From assembly GCA_965232105.1 (NCBI GenBank), contig OZ246956.1, positions 3,162,001 through 3,226,000 on the forward strand: DNA of 64,000 nt, given 5' to 3'. The notes below the pieces were generated by a model that was not told the DNA's origin, made no database searches, and saw only the letters and a list, made by a program, of their open reading frames with translations. This document shows positions 61,068 through 64,000 of this stretch, piece after piece. The stretch is from Multivorans sp965232105 (lineage in GTDB: Bacteria; Acidobacteriota; Thermoanaerobaculia; Multivoradales; Multivoraceae). Made by a program: the position numbers and the translations under genes. The first letter of the stretch is position 1. Each line of letters begins with the position of its first letter.

Positions 61068-62279
61068 ATGACCATCCGACATCCGCACTTCGTACCCGAC
61101 TCCCGGCTTCGAAGCCGCCCCCCCGTGCTGCGCCGGCGCGGCGGCCAGCTCGGTCTCCTCGCCTTGCTTGCCGCCACGGCGGTGGCGACGCCCGCGTTCG
61201 CCGAGTTCGACGAGAGTTATCGCTTCGACGCGAACTCTCTCTCGGTTTCGAGCCTGATCGGCAAGGTGGAGATCAGCCGGGCGACTGGCGACGAGTTCGA
61301 GGTCGAAGTGTCGGTCCGCGGCGAAGACGGCACGCGGCAGAACATCAGGCTCGACGAGGACACGTGCGGTTCGCGGGCGCGGCTGGCGATCGAGTTTCCG
61401 GTCGACGAGGAGAGGCGGTACGTCTATCCGGAGTTCAGCCGCCGCCGGGCGAACCTGTGGTCGCGCCGGCAGGGCAGCGCCGACAGTCTGCTTGGAGAGA
61501 TTCTGCGCTCCATGTCGGGCCGCCGCATCCGGATCGAGAGGTCGGGCAGCGGCTTCGAGGCCTGGGCCGATGTGAGCATTCGCGTGCCGGAGGGCCGGTC
61601 GCTCAAGGTCGAGTTGGGAGCGGGGGACATCGATGTGTCCGACGTGACGGCCGATCTGGAACTGAAGACCAGGGCCGGCATGGCGGAAGCGGCCGGCCTC
61701 GACGGCGACGTGAAGATCGGCGTCGGCAGCGGTGGCCTGACGGTGCGGGACGTGCGCGGCCGGCTGGTGATGGACACGGGCAGCGGCAAGGCAAGCCTCG
61801 ACCGTTTCGAGGGCGCGATGCTGTCGATCGACACCGGCAGCGGCTCGGTGGAAGTGACGGACGTGGAGGCCGAGGCGATCGACATCGATACGGGCAGCGG
61901 CGGCGTCACGGTGGACGGTCTCGACGCCGAACGGTTCTCGATCGACACGGGCAGCGGCAGCGTGCGTGTCGAGTCCGCGGGCGCCGACGGCGCGGTGATC
62001 GACACGGGCAGCGGCAGGGTGCACCTGGCCCTGGAGCGGATGGGTGACGGCAGGTTCGAGATCGACACGGGTTCAGGCGGCATCGTCATGCTGGTTCCCG
62101 ACGACCTCTCCGCGCGGTTCGACATCGACATCGGCAGCGGCGGCATCGACGTCGACGTGCCGATCGCGAAGACGCTGCACAAGTCGCGGGGCGAGATGCG
62201 CTTCATCGCCGGCGACGGCGATGCGAACGTGATCCTGGACACGGGCTCGGGCAGCGTCCGCGTCGCGAGCGTGGAGTAG
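61068..62279 (+). CDS. Secreted DUF4097-like beta-helix repeat protein
   Basis: A 403-residue exported protein: the hydrophobic stretch GLLALLAATAVATPAFA precedes the mature region. From about residue 150 come right-handed beta-helix-type repeats, each centred on DTGSGSV or a variant (for example IDTGSGSVEV, IDTGSGGVTV, IDTGSGSVRV), spaced by 19 residues for five and 21 for two. Family members are thought to be surface or polymer-like proteins, but function is unknown. The start ATG follows GGAGAACGCG, with a Shine-Dalgarno-like GGAG. It is divergent from efp. Confidence 0.85.
   Translation: MTIRHPHFVPDSRLRSRPPVLRRRGGQLGLLALLAATAVATPAFAEFDESYRFDANSLSVSSLIGKVEISRATGDEFEVEVSVRGEDGTRQNIRLDEDTCGSRARLAIEFPVDEERRYVYPEFSRRRANLWSRRQGSADSLLGEILRSMSGRRIRIERSGSGFEAWADVSIRVPEGRSLKVELGAGDIDVSDVTADLELKTRAGMAEAAGLDGDVKIGVGSGGLTVRDVRGRLVMDTGSGKASLDRFEGAMLSIDTGSGSVEVTDVEAEAIDIDTGSGGVTVDGLDAERFSIDTGSGSVRVESAGADGAVIDTGSGRVHLALERMGDGRFEIDTGSGGIVMLVPDDLSARFDIDIGSGGIDVDVPIAKTLHKSRGEMRFIAGDGDANVILDTGSGSVRVASVE
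61773..62253 (+). repeat. Periodic Asp-Thr-Gly-Ser-Gly repeat, 57 bp unit
   Basis: The codons for DTGSG recur at 61773, 61830, 61887, 61944, 62001, 62064, 62127 (DIGSG) and 62239. The first four steps are exactly 57 bp, then two of 63 bp, then 112. DNA identity between units is moderate, with the motif codons best conserved, so this is an old protein-level repeat. Confidence 0.85.
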
Positions 62280-62315
62280 GGGACCACCTGCGGTCCACTT
62301 GACGCCGTCGGGCCG

Positions 62316-62798
62316 CTAGTCCGCCGGAACGCCCGCCATCGCGCGGACGATCCGCCACTCCCGTTCGGTCACCGGCTGGACGGAGAGCCGCTGGCCCCGG
62401 CGGAGCAGGGCCATCCCCTCCAGGTCGGGTCGCTGACGTAGCTCGGCCAGCGTGACGGGCTCGTCGAACTTCCGTTCGAACTCGATGTCGACGAGGTACC
62501 AGCGGGGGTTCTCGGGGTCCGCCTTCGGGTCGTAGTGCGAATCGCCCGGGTCGAACTGGGTCGGGTCCGGGTAGGACTCGCTGGAGACGCGCGCCAGGCC
62601 AACGACCGCGGTCGGCTTCGCGTTCGAGTGGTAGTAGAGAACCCCGTCGCCGACCCGCATCCGGTCCCGCATCAGGTTGCGCGCCTGGTAGTTCCGCACG
62701 CCGTCCCAGTAGGTCGTGCCGTCCCGTTCGAGGTCGTCGATCGAGTACTCGCCCGGCTCGCTCTTCATCAGCCAGTACTGGCGCTGGTCGTCGGTCAT
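62316..62798 (-). CDS. EVE-domain protein
   Basis: A 160-residue EVE (PUA-like) domain protein, of the thymocyte nuclear protein 1 family. The N-terminus YWLMKSEPGEYSIDDLERDG and WDGVRNYQARNLMRDRMRVGD are diagnostic, as is the HSNAKPTAVVGLARV strand. EVE domains bind modified bases in DNA or RNA and are often fused to McrB or other defence proteins; this one is stand-alone, and the family also has housekeeping roles. ATG at 62798 is chosen because the next upstream ATG adds non-homologous residues. Confidence 0.92.
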   Translation of the reverse strand: MTDDQRQYWLMKSEPGEYSIDDLERDGTTYWDGVRNYQARNLMRDRMRVGDGVLYYHSNAKPTAVVGLARVSSESYPDPTQFDPGDSHYDPKADPENPRWYLVDIEFERKFDEPVTLAELRQRPDLEGMALLRRGQRLSVQPVTEREWRIVRAMAGVPAD

Positions 62799-62878
62799 GT
62801 GGGGTCTCCTAGTGGTGGCGTGAGCCCGTATTCTGCCTCGCTCCGAGTCGGATGGGTCGGATACCATTGCGGGCAGCC

Positions 62879-63442
62879 ATGGGCGTGAAGAAAGAGCAAC
62901 CAACACTAGGGCGCCGGACCTTGAAGAGTCTCATGCGCGGCGGCCGCGCGGCAAAGGCGGCCTCGGCTCGCACTGGGAAGCACATGAGGCTCTTTCGCGA
63001 CCCCCGTATCCGGACTCGAGCTTTCGGGGCGGCGGAACCTGAGACTCGGAGAGCCCAGGATGAGGACACGCTTCGCGGACTGCCTGTGCGGGTTCCAGGT
63101 CCGATCCAGTTTGCTGGGAAGCTGGCTGGCTTCTGGGGCCTGAGCCAGGAGGACCTCGCCGGTTTGCTCGGTTTCGGGCCCGAGGACACAGCTCATGCGG
63201 CCGCGCTGCTGACGGGACGGGCGGAGGTTCATGGCCGCGACGTTCGGGATCGGATAGCCCACCTGTTCCGGATCAGAGAATCCCTCCACTCGCTCTTTCG
63301 GGACCTGGAGGTCGAGAACGAGTGGCTGCGAGAGCCCCACGAGCTTCTTGAAGGCAAGTCGCCCATGTCGTTGATGGTTGGCGGCTCGATGGAGGATCTG
63401 CTTCTGGTCAGAGAGTACGTGGACGAGGTGGCCGGGTCATAG
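62879..63442 (+). CDS. Antitoxin of the Xre/MbcA/ParS type (DUF2384)
   Basis: A 187-residue protein (start ATG 62879; 62852 is an in-frame alternative). The N-terminus is basic, and a helix-turn-helix-like element LSQEDLAGLLGF leads to the DUF2384 toxin-binding region ending in FRDLEVENEWLREPHELLEGK with SPMSLMVGGSMEDLLLVREYVDEV. This C-terminal signature (a helix ending in the toxin-binding loop) is that of antitoxins paired with RES toxins. A RES-type gene follows on the same strand in the same frame, three bases after this stop, so the two form a toxin-antitoxin operon. Confidence 0.85.
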   Translation: MGVKKEQPTLGRRTLKSLMRGGRAAKAASARTGKHMRLFRDPRIRTRAFGAAEPETRRAQDEDTLRGLPVRVPGPIQFAGKLAGFWGLSQEDLAGLLGFGPEDTAHAAALLTGRAEVHGRDVRDRIAHLFRIRESLHSLFRDLEVENEWLREPHELLEGKSPMSLMVGGSMEDLLLVREYVDEVAGS

Positions 63443-63445
63443 ACC

Positions 63446-64000
63446 TTGCTTGATGAGCTACCTACCCAGAGGAGGGCGCGAAGGGTCTTCCGGCTGGCGA
63501 AGGACCCCACGTTCGATTTCCTGACCTCCCTTGGCTTGGATAGCAGGGCGGAGGCAGAACTTAGGGAGGTCTTGGCGGCGGCGCCCCGTGCAGCGTCGGC
63601 GGAGCAACTCTGCGAAGCCGTCTTCATGCCGAAGAGAAGGCTGCGGCGACGGACTCGCTACTCCGACGGTTCCTTTCCGGTCTTCTACTGTTCGCTGAGT
63701 GTTGAGACCGCCGAAGCCGAGATCAGGCACTGGCTTCCGGTCGTCATGGGACGCCCAACGACCGCCCGAACGGCGTACTACCGGCGCCTGGAGTGCACGT
63801 TCTCGGGCCGCGAGAAGGACCTTCGCGGGCAGGTGTCCGAGTGGCCGGATCTGGTCCACGAGACCGACTACACCTTCTGCAATCGGCTCGGCGCCGAGGC
63901 GCGGGAGCTTGAACTCGATGGGCTCGTGGCTCCATCGGCGCGGCATGCCGGTGGGAATCTGCCGATCTTCAGGAGTGCGGCGATCGCCGAAGCTGACCTG
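63446..64000 (+). CDS. RES-domain toxin, N-terminal part (runs off right edge)
   Basis: A partial RES-family toxin, at least 185 codons. TTG at 63446 (three bases after the antitoxin stop) begins LLDELPTQRRARRVFRLAKD, as RES proteins do. FDFLTSLGL, then YSDGSFPVFYCSLSVETAEAE and HAGGNLPIFRSAAIAEADL are recognisable. In the RES fold the conserved Arg, Tyr/Glu and a late Ser/Arg region bind NAD, and characterised RES toxins degrade NAD+. The ATG further down would be shorter; TTG is favoured by spacing. The C-terminus is outside the window. Confidence 0.82.
   Translation, partial: MLDELPTQRRARRVFRLAKDPTFDFLTSLGLDSRAEAELREVLAAAPRAASAEQLCEAVFMPKRRLRRRTRYSDGSFPVFYCSLSVETAEAEIRHWLPVVMGRPTTARTAYYRRLECTFSGREKDLRGQVSEWPDLVHETDYTFCNRLGAEARELELDGLVAPSARHAGGNLPIFRSAAIAEADL

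Overview
The window is a high-GC, densely packed bacterial chromosome segment. I place it tentatively in the Acidobacteriota (a Thermoanaerobaculia- or Vicinamibacteria-like lineage). The main reason is the secreted VWFA-related protein at 22135-23703, a type characteristic of Acidobacteria. Supporting signs are the many secreted proteins of Acidobacteria-like type, several CoxL/CoxS-type molybdenum hydroxylases, two PQQ-type sugar dehydrogenases and an AceA2-length isocitrate lyase. I see no rRNA, tRNA, CRISPR array, transposase or phage structural gene.

Layout. 1-11 kb (all minus strand): an M16 protease running off the left edge, a hicBA toxin-antitoxin pair, a UvrD-type helicase with zinc ribbons translationally coupled to a gamma-glutamyltransferase, then a giant Hsp90/sacsin-type ATPase with a C-terminal DUF3883 domain in an overlapping operon with a second hicBA pair. 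11-18 kb: zinc alcohol dehydrogenase, AbgB-like amidohydrolase, outer-membrane DUF3187 protein and a two-subunit molybdenum hydroxylase. 18-29 kb: secreted proteins, a MoxR/VWA chelatase-like pair, a haloalkane dehalogenase and a large multi-domain secreted protein with carboxypeptidase-regulatory-like repeats.

29-34 kb is the most unusual part: a VapB-type antitoxin followed by a 22-codon relic of vapC and an MNT nucleotidyltransferase, preceded by a three-gene operon encoding a winged-helix/DUF262 protein, a DUF3696 AAA ATPase and an unrecognised 315-residue protein. This operon looks like a candidate anti-phage system. 34-41 kb: a Tat-exported aldehyde-oxidoreductase-like molybdenum hydroxylase (2Fe-2S, molybdopterin and FAD/4Fe-4S subunits) with its own membrane cytochrome b, downstream of a frameshifted benzoylformate-decarboxylase-like gene.

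41-64 kb is mainly metabolic and housekeeping: isocitrate lyase, a metzincin-type zinc protease, M20 amidohydrolase, FabI, an EamA-type transporter, two paralogous sorbosone-dehydrogenase-like proteins around a coiled-coil PD-(D/E)XK protein, an aminotransferase, a sulfatase-fold enzyme coupled to a nucleotidyltransferase, RNase D, a chorismate-lyase-like protein, EpmA with EF-P, a DUF4097-type repeat protein and an EVE protein. A DUF2384/RES toxin-antitoxin pair is cut by the right edge.

Non-coding structure is limited because gaps are short (largest about 290 bp, 21846-22134). Notable items are a 43-44 bp dispersed hairpin element present twice (39394 and 55136), a long inverted repeat between convergent genes at 47646-47731, and a tandem duplication of a start-codon region at 46311-46393.
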